A stretch of 64,000 bases of DNA, taken from positions 1 through 64,000 of the forward strand of contig CAZMCH010000005.1 in assembly GCA_964564735.1 (NCBI GenBank), read 5' to 3'. Under the pieces are notes generated by a model. The model saw nothing but the letters and a program-made list of their open reading frames with translations. It was not told the origin of the DNA and searched no databases. This DNA comes from CAZMCH01 sp964564735. Its GTDB lineage: Bacteria; Poribacteria; DTPJ01. Below, in pieces: positions 26,904-35,930 of this stretch. How positions within the stretch are numbered: position 1 is the first letter of the stretch; the number at the start of each line of letters is the position of its first letter. Made by a program: the position numbers and the translations under genes.

Positions 26904-28244
26904 TTATTTGCCTTTATTTTCCTTTTTAATCATCTTTTTTCGCATATAATATTTTGGTGAATTATTAGCCTTATTTCTATAATATGTAACCGTTCTACGG
27001 CTTACTTTTATGCCATATTCCTTCTCCAAAATATCCGCAATTTCTGCATCGCTAAAAGGCTTATTTCTCTCACCAGAATCTATTGCTTTTTTTTCACGAA
27101 TATTGATTATTCTTGCGATAATCTCACCTTTATTTTGACAAAAAAACTTAAATGAAACAATTCCTTCATCAGTTTCAATATATTTATGACGCAATATTCT
27201 ACTAATGGTTGACTCATGCTCACCCATTTCTCTTGCGATTTGAGCTTGGCTAAGTGGCTTGAGATGGCATGGATTCATACTTACAAAATACATATATTGA
27301 TATTTGTAAATGAATCGGATTATCTTAAAAACCAGTGATCTGCGCTGATTAATCATTTTCAATTTATCAATTAGGGCTTGTTCATCATCGCTAATATGAC
27401 TGTTTTTCTCAATATTATAACGACAGCTATATTCTTCATCAGCATCTATTTGTATTTCTGCTCTTGGTGGATTATTTAGCCTTTTGATAACAGCAATAGG
27501 CTTTGTATCTTTTTTCACAATGGATTGCTGTCTATCAACAACATTTACCTGCATTGAATTAATAATATTAACTCTATCAACAAGGTCAATTATTTCTTCT
27601 ACGCAATTCAAATCAAGGTCAAGATCACGCGCAATATCAAAAGGCTCAAAGCTTCCAGATAAAAAATACTCAATGAAATCTTGCTCAGATATTTCATATC
27701 TTTCAATAATATCTGCCAATTCCGATACAGTCCTATCAGATTCTATGACACTTTTTGTATCCTCTATCTGATGGAATCTTTCAGTGTCATCAAGGCTGAT
27801 AAATGATGTAAAATCTTCTTTTTCCATGCCTTGCCAAGATAATTGGAGGTTTTTGCAATATTCCAAAGCTTTAGCAAGATCACCCTTTGGAATAGAATAT
27901 TTCTGTGATAATTGAGCAATATTTCTAATTGCTTTTTTATCAAAGAAATCAGTTTCCCAGCCGAATTTTTCTGACACTTCATATTTTTTCAGAAAATCCA
28001 TAAATTCTCGGTCTTGGAACTCTTGATATATATGGCTTGGTATGCGCCCTCTAAATCCGACTTTTTTAACTATGCCATTACTAAGCATCTTATTAAATGC
28101 TGGACTAGACTCAATTTCAACGATATATTTTCGCAATTCTGCTTCACTTTTAGTGAGTATGTCAATATAATCATCTGGAGGGCGAGATATTTTGAGTTCT
28201 GGTCTAACAGCGACTTCGGCACGTGGTTTTATATTGATTCTCAT
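26904..28244 (-). CDS. rpoN: Atypical sigma-54 (RpoN-like) factor
   Basis: A 446-residue protein. The C-terminal half is clearly sigma-54: an HTH with L-K-P-L-S-Q-A-Q-I-A-R-E-M-G-E-H-E-S-T-I-S-R-I near residue 330 and I-V-S-F-K-F-F, then F-S-D-A-E-I-A-D-I-L and the RpoN box S-R-R-T-V-T-Y-Y-R (canonical A-R-R-T-V-A-K-Y-R) near 420. The N-terminus lacks the Gln/Leu-rich region I that responds to activators and instead begins with a basic M-R-I-N-I-K-P-R stretch. Sigma-54 recognises -24/-12 promoters. The factor may bind DNA yet be controlled differently. Five bases separate it from the TPR-kinase. Confidence 0.8.
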   Translation of the reverse strand: MRINIKPRAEVAVRPELKISRPPDDYIDILTKSEAELRKYIVEIESSPAFNKMLSNGIVKKVGFRGRIPSHIYQEFQDREFMDFLKKYEVSEKFGWETDFFDKKAIRNIAQLSQKYSIPKGDLAKALEYCKNLQLSWQGMEKEDFTSFISLDDTERFHQIEDTKSVIESDRTVSELADIIERYEISEQDFIEYFLSGSFEPFDIARDLDLDLNCVEEIIDLVDRVNIINSMQVNVVDRQQSIVKKDTKPIAVIKRLNNPPRAEIQIDADEEYSCRYNIEKNSHISDDEQALIDKLKMINQRRSLVFKIIRFIYKYQYMYFVSMNPCHLKPLSQAQIAREMGEHESTISRILRHKYIETDEGIVSFKFFCQNKGEIIARIINIREKKAIDSGERNKPFSDAEIADILEKEYGIKVSRRTVTYYRNKANNSPKYYMRKKMIKKENKGK

Positions 28245-28305
28245 GGTCTTTGCTCATGTTTTTTGCTTTAAATTCGGTCAATAAAATATAAAAAAAATCA
28301 CCTAA

Positions 28306-28334
28306 AGTATAGCAAAGCCATAATGAACTGTCAA
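28306..28334 (-). promoter_or_regulatory. Consensus sigma-70 type promoter for the rpoN-like operon
   Basis: On the minus strand TTGACA (28334-28329), a 17-base spacer, and TATACT (28311-28306). The -35 box overlaps the stop codon of the upstream methyltransferase gene. The start of transcription would fall near 28300, about 55 bases before the ATG at 28244. Confidence 0.75.
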
Positions 28335-29179
28335 ATTAATTGATTTTGAAAATTATCAAATCTTTTCAAAGCCCAATTAATATAGTTTTCGTCTTTTTCA
28401 ACCATTGTAAATCTTCTTCCATGTTTATATGAAGCAACAGCAGTCGTGCAAGTTCCACTGAATGGATCAAAAACTAAATCATCTCTATTAGTTGAGGCAA
28501 GGATAATCCTCTCAAGCAAAGGAAGGGGCTTTTGAGTTGAATGAACCTTTATGCCTTTTTCATCTTTTAGCCTTTCAAAACCATTGCAAATGCTAAAATA
28601 CCAATCGTTTCTCATTTGTTTGCCGTCATTATGTTTTTTCATTTCTTCGTAATTGAAGGTGTAATCTTTTACTTTTTTGTCTTTGACTGCCCAAATTAAA
28701 GTCTCTGTTGCATTTGTAAATCTTACACCCTTAAAATTTGGCATTGGATTTGACTTTATCCAATGAATATCATTCAGAATCCAATAACCAATATCTTGCA
28801 TAATGCTTCCTACACGAAAAATATTATGATAAGAGTCAATAACCCAAATAGTTCCGTTTTTCTTTAGAAGCCTCTTTGCTTCTTTTAACCATGCCCTTGT
28901 GAATTCGTCATAATGTTCAAAACTATTGAATTGATCCCATTCATCATCAACAGCATCAACTTTTGTATTATTTGGTCTGTATAACTCATTCTGCAATTGC
29001 ATGTTATAGGGCGGGTCAGCAAAGATCATGTCAAAAGTTTCATCTTTGATTTTTTTCATTACTTCCAGACAGTCACCAAAAATGATCTTATTTATTATTT
29101 CTGATTCGTCATTGAAAGTTTTGATTTTTTTGATTTCAATATCTATGTTGGTTATTTTATTTTCTTGATTATTTTGCAT
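28331..29179 (-). CDS. CcrM-like orphan N6-adenine DNA methyltransferase
   Basis: A 282-residue beta-class enzyme: catalytic D-P-P-Y at residues 55-58 precedes the AdoMet motif D-P-F-S-G-T-C-T-T at about 238. Long stretches (V-D-A-V-D-D-E-W-D-Q-F, S-Y-H-N-I-F-R-V-G, K-S-N-P-M-P-N-F-K-G) match the CcrM/HinfI type, so GANTC is the probable target. It lacks the C-terminal domain of about 80 residues that Caulobacter CcrM needs for DNA binding, and ends soon after motif X, nearer to HinfI-type enzymes. No endonuclease gene adjoins, so it could be regulatory or protective. Confidence 0.85.
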   Translation of the reverse strand: MQNNQENKITNIDIEIKKIKTFNDESEIINKIIFGDCLEVMKKIKDETFDMIFADPPYNMQLQNELYRPNNTKVDAVDDEWDQFNSFEHYDEFTRAWLKEAKRLLKKNGTIWVIDSYHNIFRVGSIMQDIGYWILNDIHWIKSNPMPNFKGVRFTNATETLIWAVKDKKVKDYTFNYEEMKKHNDGKQMRNDWYFSICNGFERLKDEKGIKVHSTQKPLPLLERIILASTNRDDLVFDPFSGTCTTAVASYKHGRRFTMVEKDENYINWALKRFDNFQNQLI

Positions 29180-29196
29180 AATTTGATAACATTAAG

Positions 29197-29335
29197 TTAG
29201 TAACATGACTTTTTCAACTATGACATAAGAAAGACCTTTCTCATCGTTCATGGTGACAAAAATGTCATTTTGAACATATTGAAGAATCTCTTTTTATCGT
29301 TATCTATTGCAAACTGAAAAAGTCGTATTAGTAAG
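29197..29335. repeat. MITE-like element with GACTTTTTCA ends
   Basis: GACTTTTTCA (29207-29216) and its exact complement TGAAAAAGTC (29315-29324) bound about 120 non-coding bases, with similarity extending outward. It contains AATGTCATTTTGA. A half copy, ATACGACTTTTTCA, lies at 43001-43014. Confidence 0.55.
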
Positions 29336-29426
29336 ATATAATCAGTTGTAATTCTATTATATGATAGTAAATTAATAGAAAATGAGCAAGTAAATTAAGT
29401 TCCATTGCTATAAATAGGAGAAAAAA

Positions 29427-30194
29427 ATGTCAGATTACATAAGAATAATACCTTGTCTGGATGTAAAAGATGGTAGGCTTGTAAAAGGAGTGCATTTTGT
29501 TGATTTAAAAGATGTTGGCGATCCAGCGGAGATTGGTGCAAAGTATGCTTCCGAAGGGGCTGATGAGATTGTATTCTTGGATATTACCGCAACAGTTGAG
29601 AAACGAAAAACAATGGTAGAGGTTGTTAGAAGAACCGCAAAAGGCATAACTGTTCCGCTTGCTGTCGGTGGAGGAATAGGCTCTGTCCAAGATATAGAAG
29701 CACTTTTGGATGCAGGGGCTTCAAAGGTATCTATAAATACTGCTGGTGTAAGAAATCCCAGTCTTATAGAAGAAGCCTCCAAGAAATTTGGAAGCAAATG
29801 TATTGTCGTTGCAATAGATACAAGCAAATCCGATAAATTGCCTTCAGGTTTTGAGGTAATGGTAAGAGGCGGAAGAGAAGGAGTAGGCATCGACGCTGTT
29901 GAATGGGCAAAGAAAGTTGAGCAACTTGGTGCAGGTGAGATACTTCCAACAAGCATGGACACTGATGGCACTCAAAATGGCTATGATATACCTATGACAA
30001 GGGCAATAGCTGATGCTGTCAGACTGCCAGTTATAGCATCAGGAGGGGCTGGAACGCTTGAACATCTATACGAAGCAGTTGTTGATGGCAAGGCTGATGC
30101 TGTTCTTGTAGCTTCTGTGTTTCATTTTGGGATACATACAATTGCAGAAGCAAAGGAATTCCTTGCTAATAAGGGAATATCTGTCCGTATGTAA
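29427..30194 (+). CDS. hisF: Imidazole glycerol phosphate synthase, cyclase subunit
   Basis: A 255-residue HisF (beta/alpha)8 barrel. The N-terminus [11 protein letters not shown] carries the catalytic aspartate, L-P-T-S-M-D-T-D-G the second, and A-V-G-G-G-I and A-S-G-G-A-G the phosphate loops. It converts PRFAR with ammonia from HisH to imidazole glycerol phosphate and AICAR. HisH is not in the window. GGAGA lies eight bases before the ATG. It stands alone rather than in a his operon. Confidence 0.94.
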   Translation: MSDYIRIIPCLDVKDGRLVKGVHFVDLKDVGDPAEIGAKYASEGADEIVFLDITATVEKRKTMVEVVRRTAKGITVPLAVGGGIGSVQDIEALLDAGASKVSINTAGVRNPSLIEEASKKFGSKCIVVAIDTSKSDKLPSGFEVMVRGGREGVGIDAVEWAKKVEQLGAGEILPTSMDTDGTQNGYDIPMTRAIADAVRLPVIASGGAGTLEHLYEAVVDGKADAVLVASVFHFGIHTIAEAKEFLANKGISVRM

Positions 30195-30232
30195 TTTTGG
30201 CAAGGTGACTAATTCCAATAGGATAAAACAAT

Positions 30233-30379
30233 ATGAGAGAATTCATTCAGAAAATTAGAGATGAAATAATGGCAACAAAAGATACTGTCTGCCTTCAGCG
30301 TGCATATCTTATAACAGAAGCATACCAAAAATACGAAGGCGAACCTATACCAATAAAGCGTGCTAATGCAATTGTCTAA
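30233..30379 (+). pseudogene. N-terminal remnant of a glycyl radical enzyme
   Basis: A 48-codon open frame with its own AGGA site: F-I-Q-K-I-R-D-E-I near the start, then Q-R-A-Y-L-I-T-E-A-Y and P-I-P-I-K-R-A-N-A. This pattern (E-R-A-x-L-x-T-E-x-Y ... I-x-R-A-K-A) opens pyruvate-formate-lyase and diol-dehydratase-like glycyl radical enzymes, which run to about 800 residues. A stop follows at once and nothing of the remaining protein is seen, so the gene has been lost by deletion. Confidence 0.55.
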
Positions 30380-30473
30380 AAATTGGATAAATCTATATTG
30401 TTTAATAACTATGCTTTTGCGCTTTTTATATCTGAAAACACATTTTTTAAAATGAATTTGGAGGAAAAGTAAA

Positions 30474-31436
30474 ATGAAACTCGGAGTATTAACAGCATTG
30501 TTTAGCGATCAACCTCTTGAAAAAGTCTTAGAATATTTAAAGAACGCTGGACTTGAGGCGATTGAGCTTGGCGCAGGAAATTTTGCCCCAACAGCGCATT
30601 GCAATCCAGATATTTTGCTTAATGATGATAAAGAATTTGACAAATTCAAAAAGCTAATAGATAGTTTTGAGTTAGAAATAAGTTCATTAAGCTGTCATGG
30701 CAATCCTGTTCATCCAAACAAAGAGATCGCACAAAAAAACATTGATGCGCAACATAAGGCTATTCTCTTGGCTGAAAAACTAGGTGTTGGTGTTGTAAAT
30801 GGCTTTTCAGGCTGTCCGGGTGATTGTGAAACTGCAAAATATCCTAACTGGGTTACATGCCCTTGGCCTCCTGACTTCCTAGAAATACTCGAATGGCAAT
30901 GGGAAAAGAAAGTCATACCTTTCTGGAAAGAAGAAAATGATTTTCTAAAAGAGCATAATGTAAAGATGGCTTTGGAGATGCACCCCGGATTTGTTGTATA
31001 TAATACAGAAACTTTATTAAAATTACGCTCTATTGCTGGAGATCAGATCGGCGCAAACTTTGATCCAAGCCACTTATTTTGGCAAGGGATCGATCCATTG
31101 GCAAGCATTAGGAAATTAGGCAAGGCAATATTCCATATACACGCAAAAGATACAAAAGTTTGCCCATATAACGCACCAGTAAATGGCGTTCTTGATACAA
31201 AGCATTATAGCGATGAAATAAACAGATCTTGGATATTCCGAACCGTTGGATATGGGCATGATTATTCATTCTGGAAAGATTTTGTCAGCACATTAAGGAT
31301 GGTCGGCTATGACGGCGTTCTAAGCATTGAACATGAAGACAGCTTAATGTCTGCTAATGAGGGATTAATGAAAGCTGTAACATTTTTGAAAGAAATTATC
31401 CTAAAAGAAAAACTTGGTGCGATGTGGTGGGCATAA
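30474..31436 (+). CDS. Sugar phosphate isomerase/epimerase (xylose-isomerase-like TIM barrel)
   Basis: A 320-residue TIM-barrel protein. Probable metal ligands are seen in A-L-E-M-H-P, A-N-F-D-P-S-H, I-H-A-K-D and S-I-E-H-E-D. The opening L-G-V-L-T-A-L-F and L-S-C-H-G-N-P fit the IolE/IolI-like branch. GGAGG precedes the ATG. It starts a four-gene plus-strand run (isomerase, aldo/keto reductase-like, enolase superfamily, deacetylase-like) with short gaps, probably one carbohydrate operon. The precise sugar is unknown. Confidence 0.82.
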   Translation: MKLGVLTALFSDQPLEKVLEYLKNAGLEAIELGAGNFAPTAHCNPDILLNDDKEFDKFKKLIDSFELEISSLSCHGNPVHPNKEIAQKNIDAQHKAILLAEKLGVGVVNGFSGCPGDCETAKYPNWVTCPWPPDFLEILEWQWEKKVIPFWKEENDFLKEHNVKMALEMHPGFVVYNTETLLKLRSIAGDQIGANFDPSHLFWQGIDPLASIRKLGKAIFHIHAKDTKVCPYNAPVNGVLDTKHYSDEINRSWIFRTVGYGHDYSFWKDFVSTLRMVGYDGVLSIEHEDSLMSANEGLMKAVTFLKEIILKEKLGAMWWA

Positions 31437-31447
31437 GGAGAAGACAA

Positions 31448-32560
31448 ATGCAATATCGGAAATTGGGAAGGACAGGCGTAGATGTCAGCGCAATAAGTCT
31501 AGGAACAGAATACCTTATTAATATTCCTCGTGAAGATGTCGTTGCTGTAATACATGAAGCACTTGCGCAGGGAATCAACTATTTTGATTTATTTTTTGCT
31601 CAACCAGAATTTCGTGACAACATGGGTTTTGCTTTCAAGGGCTATAGAGATAAAGCGATGCTTGCAAGTCATCTAGGGTCTATTCATGAGGACGGTCAAT
31701 ATAATAAAACCAGAGATTTAAATACTGCAAAAAAATTCTTTGAGGATTTTCTTATTCGTTATAATACCGATTATGTTGACGTTTTATATATTCATAACAG
31801 CGATGGACAAGAAGATTATGATATTGTGATGAATGATGGATTCCTTGAGACTGCGCAACGCTATGTCGAAGAGGGTAAAGCAAAATATATTGCTTTCAGC
31901 GGGCATACTGTATCAACAGCAAAGCAGGCAGTTGAGAGTGGATTTATTGATATACTGATGTTTCCAATAAGCTTAGTTGGCAATGTCACTCCCGGCAAAA
32001 AGGATTTGCTCAATGCTTGTGTCAAATATGATGTTGCTTTGGTTGCTATGAAGCCCTATGCTGGTGGAAAGCTTTTGCAACATGATAAGTTAATGTCTTT
32101 AGAGCATTGGCAAACAGGCGGACCCAAAGCTGAAATGGAAAAGAAAAAGCAAATAACACCTATAAAGTGTCTTTCCTATACATTATCTCAGGTTGGCGTA
32201 TCTAATGTAGTTCCGGGGTGTAGGACTGTTCAGGAATTACATGAAGCACTTGCATATTTTGATGCCACTGATGAAGAAAAAGACTTTTCTGATATTATAA
32301 ATGATTTTCAGCAATATATTACGGGTGAGTGTGTCTATTGTAATCACTGCTTACCATGTCCATCGGAGATTGATATTGGTCAAACAATAAGGCTTTTTGA
32401 GATAGCTCAAAATAACATGACTAATGAGATAAAATCAGCATATCTTGCTATGCCTAAAAACGCATCTGATTGTGTTCAATGCGGTTCATGTATGGAGCGC
32501 TGTCCTTTTGAGGTAGATGTGATCTCAAAAATGGAGCAAGCATCTAAAATTTTTGCTTAA
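31448..32560 (+). CDS. Aldo/keto-reductase-like protein with C-terminal ferredoxin domain
   Basis: Started at the ATG at 31448 after AAGGAGAAG (370 aa). M-Q-Y-R-K-L-G-R-T-G is a typical AKR opening, and a late region with V-P-G-C-R-T-V resembles the NADPH site. The end carries two cysteine clusters, C-V-Y-C-N-H-C-L-P-C and C-V-Q-C-G-S-C-M-E-R-C-P, suggesting two iron-sulfur clusters. The AKR tetrad seems altered: the aspartate is kept in N-Y-F-D, but no tyrosine stands five residues on, and S-H replaces the T-K expected to hold the lysine. Chemistry may differ from a usual reductase. Confidence 0.82.
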   Translation: MQYRKLGRTGVDVSAISLGTEYLINIPREDVVAVIHEALAQGINYFDLFFAQPEFRDNMGFAFKGYRDKAMLASHLGSIHEDGQYNKTRDLNTAKKFFEDFLIRYNTDYVDVLYIHNSDGQEDYDIVMNDGFLETAQRYVEEGKAKYIAFSGHTVSTAKQAVESGFIDILMFPISLVGNVTPGKKDLLNACVKYDVALVAMKPYAGGKLLQHDKLMSLEHWQTGGPKAEMEKKKQITPIKCLSYTLSQVGVSNVVPGCRTVQELHEALAYFDATDEEKDFSDIINDFQQYITGECVYCNHCLPCPSEIDIGQTIRLFEIAQNNMTNEIKSAYLAMPKNASDCVQCGSCMERCPFEVDVISKMEQASKIFA

Positions 32561-32581
32561 ATTTACATAAGGAGAGGCTTA

Positions 32582-33763
32582 ATGAAACCATTGGAGGTTC
32601 TCTCGGAGTCAGAAAAAGGTCGAATTCGTATTACAGCGATCAAGGCTATGCAAATGAAAAATACCGGAGGTCAATCTTTAATAAAGGTAGAGACGGATGC
32701 AGGAATATGCGGAATTGGCGAAGCTGGTGTATCTGGACCTATAGCAAGAGCGCAGATTCGAAATATGGAATCTCTACTTATAGGGAAAGACCCAATGGAT
32801 ATTCAGGTGTTGTTTGATCGAATGATTAATTTGATGCACCCATACAGAGCAAGTATTCCCACAATAAGCGGAATTGATATTGCCTTGTGGGATATAGCAG
32901 GAAAAGTTCTAAATCGTCCAATATCAAAATTACTTTCTGGTAGATTTCGTGATGAGGTATCACTATACATTAATACAGGCACAAACTTGCTTGATAAATC
33001 TGCATGTAAAGATTGGTCGCAAAAACTCAAAGAGTCTAAAGAAGGTTGGAATACAATAAAATTAGGCTTTGAAGGTATACTAAATCATAAATCGCCTAAA
33101 AGAGAATTATCTCCGGGTCGTCCATCACAAATGATGACAGCAACGGAACTAAACTTGATTCGTGAAGGCTTTGAGAACTGTCGTGAGGCATTGGGAAATG
33201 ATATAGACTTTATCATTCATTGTCACAATGAATGGGATTTACCAAGTGCGATAGGTTTATCACAAGCAGTCGCATCTAGTAATCCCTTGTGGATAGAAGA
33301 TGCCATGCCCGTAGCATATTCTGATAGCTGGAAAGCCCTAAAACATGCTTCTCCAGTTCGTATTGAAACAGGCGAAAAACTGGAGCTAGCTAAGGAATTC
33401 TTGCCCTTTATTGTAAATGAGGCAGTTGATGTCATACAACCTGATATTGTATTTGCTGGTGGTTTTACTGGTTGTCAGAAGATTGCAGACCTTGCCTCAT
33501 TATATTATATCCCACTTACAACGCATAACGTTGGTAGCCTTGTTCACAACATTGCAACAATACACTTTGGGGCATCAACCAGAAACTTTGTAATGTCTGA
33601 AACTCGTATAAGCCAATTAAAGTTAATTCATGAGATGGGTCAAGAAGAGATTAGTGTTAAAGATGGCAAAATAAAGGTACCAGATGGACCAGGACTTGGT
33701 ATTACATTGATCGATGATGTATTAAAAGCCAATATGGAAAGCGGAGAGCCTTATTGGAATTGA
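32582..33763 (+). CDS. Enolase-superfamily sugar acid dehydratase (mandelate racemase type)
   Basis: A 393-residue protein behind a GGAGAGG site. An N-terminal capping domain (V-E-T-D-A-G-I-C-G-I-G-E) is followed by a barrel with H-C-H-N-E-W, W-I-E-D-A-M-P, I-E-T-G-E-K and T-H-N-V-G-S, which supply metal ligands and the catalytic histidine of the mannonate/galactonate dehydratase branch. It removes water from a sugar acid to give a 2-keto-3-deoxy acid. A KDG-type kinase that could use such a product is encoded at 56611. Confidence 0.85.
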   Translation: MKPLEVLSESEKGRIRITAIKAMQMKNTGGQSLIKVETDAGICGIGEAGVSGPIARAQIRNMESLLIGKDPMDIQVLFDRMINLMHPYRASIPTISGIDIALWDIAGKVLNRPISKLLSGRFRDEVSLYINTGTNLLDKSACKDWSQKLKESKEGWNTIKLGFEGILNHKSPKRELSPGRPSQMMTATELNLIREGFENCREALGNDIDFIIHCHNEWDLPSAIGLSQAVASSNPLWIEDAMPVAYSDSWKALKHASPVRIETGEKLELAKEFLPFIVNEAVDVIQPDIVFAGGFTGCQKIADLASLYYIPLTTHNVGSLVHNIATIHFGASTRNFVMSETRISQLKLIHEMGQEEISVKDGKIKVPDGPGLGITLIDDVLKANMESGEPYWN

Positions 33764-33836
33764 AAAAAACTTTTTCTACCGATTCAGAAGAGAGGTTATT
33801 TGAGGTGGAATAAGCATAAAAACTAAGGGAGAAACT

Positions 33837-35591
33837 ATGATAACAGCTTACGTTTATGATGATGATTTACGTATTAAGGCGAATAAAAAAGGGAAAAACT
33901 ATTGGTATGAATATATCAAAGAGATGAATGAACAATTGGGTTTACACGCAAAGGCAATTCCAAGCAAATCATTGGAAAATAAAACCCTATTTGATGAGAT
34001 AATGATACTTTTTATCGGTGATTTACCTGAATCAAGACTTAAAGACAATATAAAAAATAATCTTTCTGAATGGGTGAAAAATGGTGGAGTTTTGATCGGC
34101 TTTAATACTGCTGGGCTTGACGAAATCTTCGGAAATACTTATGATTCAGTTATATCTCAACCTGAAAGCGATTGGACAATATCAGGCTATTTCTCGCTTA
34201 ATACCGATCCACTTACAGCCGATATACACTCATATCTTCATCCTGAACAAAAGCTGATAATCTTTTCAGATATTCGTTGTCTGATTCCCAAAGACTCAAA
34301 AGAGATTGCCCATCTTTATAACACTGATTATTCAGCGATAACAAGCAGAGATTACGGGAAAGGACATGCCTATTATTTCGCCTTCAATGTGCCTCAAACA
34401 ATATGGGTATTACATCAAGGCATACCGATAACCCATGACAGAGATGGTGATGGCTATTATCGCACAGGCGATCTAATACCGACAGGTGATAATGAACGTG
34501 AAGTGCTTTATGCTGATGAGATAATTTTCCTAATCCAAAATATGATTGCTCACAAGCCACAGCCATTGATATATCAAATACCTCCGAAAGATGATCAAAT
34601 ACCTGATGCAATGTTCTTTTGGGGTGGAGATGACGAAGCTGCTACTGGAACTCAATTATGGGCGTCTAATTGGATGAAAGAAAAGGGATTGCCATATCAT
34701 ATAAACATCATGCGAAATGCTCAGGGTAATTTCACCGTAACAAAAGAGGAGTATGAGGCAATAAAAGCTAACGGGCATGAGCCTTCGCTTCATTATAACT
34801 TTATTGATAACTTTGATCCGCTTGCATTTACAGAAGAGCAACTAAAAGAGCAGATGGACGCATATTATAAAATGTATGGCGAATATCCGATATGCACAGT
34901 GAATCACTGGTGTCGCTGGACTGGTTGGGCTGACACTGCAAGATGGATGATGAACGCTGGCGGTAAAGCGGATAACAGCTTTATACATCATCGCTTGCCC
35001 CCGTTGAATCCATGCAATCGGCTTGGATTTGTATTTGGGACAAGTTTCCCTTTCTTTTTCTATGATGATTATGAGCATGAAAACGCAAAGTTAGACTTTC
35101 TTGAAGAACCGATCACTGCTTATGAGATTGGTTATAGTGCAACTGACGTTACAGATTTTGATATTATACACAAGTCCATTGATATGGCTATAAATTATCA
35201 TCTTGTAATGGATATGTTCTATCATCCTATCAATGTTTATAGCCATCAATCTTGTCGAGATGCCATTGAGGAAGATTTGAGATATATTGATAGCAAAGGC
35301 ATTGTCGCTGTCCATAAAGGCAATGACGGAATATGGGAATGGTGGCATAAAAGATCAAAATCAAGTGTTTATGATATTGAAATTAAAGGCGAAACTATCA
35401 GCTTTTCTGTAAACTGCGAATATGACGAGGGTGTGATAGTTAGAATTCCGATTAAATCAGACAAATCAGACTTTTCGCCAACGTGTGATGGACAGAAGGC
35501 AAGTTATAAGATGCGTAGGGATTTTGGCAGAGATTGGCTTTTTGTAATTGTTCCAAAGGGTAAACACAGAGTAGAATTGAAAATGACTTGA
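33837..35591 (+). CDS. Polysaccharide-deacetylase-like protein with glutamine-amidotransferase-like N-terminus
   Basis: A 584-residue protein, no signal peptide. The first 240 residues look like a class I glutamine amidotransferase/trimerisation-type fold (L-F-I-G-D-L-P near 58, W-V-K-N-G-G-V-L-I-G-F). The middle has M-F-F-W-G-G-D-D-E-A-A-T-G and N-G-H-E-P-S-L-H-Y-N-F, the D-D and H-x(n)-H metal motifs of the NodB/glycoside-hydrolase-deacetylase superfamily. A short beta domain closes the protein. It is last in the carbohydrate operon. A role in removing acetyl groups from, or cleaving, a polysaccharide is inferred only. Confidence 0.65.
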   Translation: MITAYVYDDDLRIKANKKGKNYWYEYIKEMNEQLGLHAKAIPSKSLENKTLFDEIMILFIGDLPESRLKDNIKNNLSEWVKNGGVLIGFNTAGLDEIFGNTYDSVISQPESDWTISGYFSLNTDPLTADIHSYLHPEQKLIIFSDIRCLIPKDSKEIAHLYNTDYSAITSRDYGKGHAYYFAFNVPQTIWVLHQGIPITHDRDGDGYYRTGDLIPTGDNEREVLYADEIIFLIQNMIAHKPQPLIYQIPPKDDQIPDAMFFWGGDDEAATGTQLWASNWMKEKGLPYHINIMRNAQGNFTVTKEEYEAIKANGHEPSLHYNFIDNFDPLAFTEEQLKEQMDAYYKMYGEYPICTVNHWCRWTGWADTARWMMNAGGKADNSFIHHRLPPLNPCNRLGFVFGTSFPFFFYDDYEHENAKLDFLEEPITAYEIGYSATDVTDFDIIHKSIDMAINYHLVMDMFYHPINVYSHQSCRDAIEEDLRYIDSKGIVAVHKGNDGIWEWWHKRSKSSVYDIEIKGETISFSVNCEYDEGVIVRIPIKSDKSDFSPTCDGQKASYKMRRDFGRDWLFVIVPKGKHRVELKMT

Positions 35592-35760
35592 CATATACTA
35601 TTTACTAATTTACTATGTTTGGGTCTTTTAACTTTCCCAATTGCAGAATGATTAATAAATCCTTGCTTATATGGTATATTTTATGTTAAAATGAGTATGT
35701 TAAGCAATTATCAATAAAAATCTCGAACTTATGGCTTATCATGTTATTTTCTTATAGCAA
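35592..35760. other. Non-coding stretch after the carbohydrate operon
   Basis: AT-rich sequence with no supported gene or clear terminator. Confidence 0.4.
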
Positions 35761-35922
35761 ATGAAGCAGAAGAATATTAAAATGATATTCGCTAAAACAA
35801 ACAATGAAAAAATAGAACTACTAAAAGCCGAATTTAACTCAACAAAAGACGCAAATATGTATGCTCCTCAAACGTATGAAGATCAAATGGAATTAAATGA
35901 AAATGAACTCATTTCTGTTTAA
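35761..35922 (+). CDS. Small unrecognised protein upstream of the Scm cassette
   Basis: A 53-residue open frame (ATG at 35761, or internal ATG at 35782) rich in Lys, Glu and Asn, reading I-F-A-K-T-N-N-E-K-I-E-L-L-K-A-E-F and ending N-E-N-E-L-I-S-V. It has no cysteine and no weak site resembling a RiPP core. No good ribosome binding site precedes it. It may be a small gene, a fragment or chance; it lies eight bases before the promoter of the cassette. Confidence 0.3.
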   Translation: MKQKNIKMIFAKTNNEKIELLKAEFNSTKDANMYAPQTYEDQMELNENELISV

Positions 35923-35930
35923 GAAAATTA

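Noticed and set aside
29435..29971. A 178-codon minus-strand frame opposite hisF.
   Set aside because: Antisense shadow of hisF with low-complexity Ser/Thr/Pro composition.
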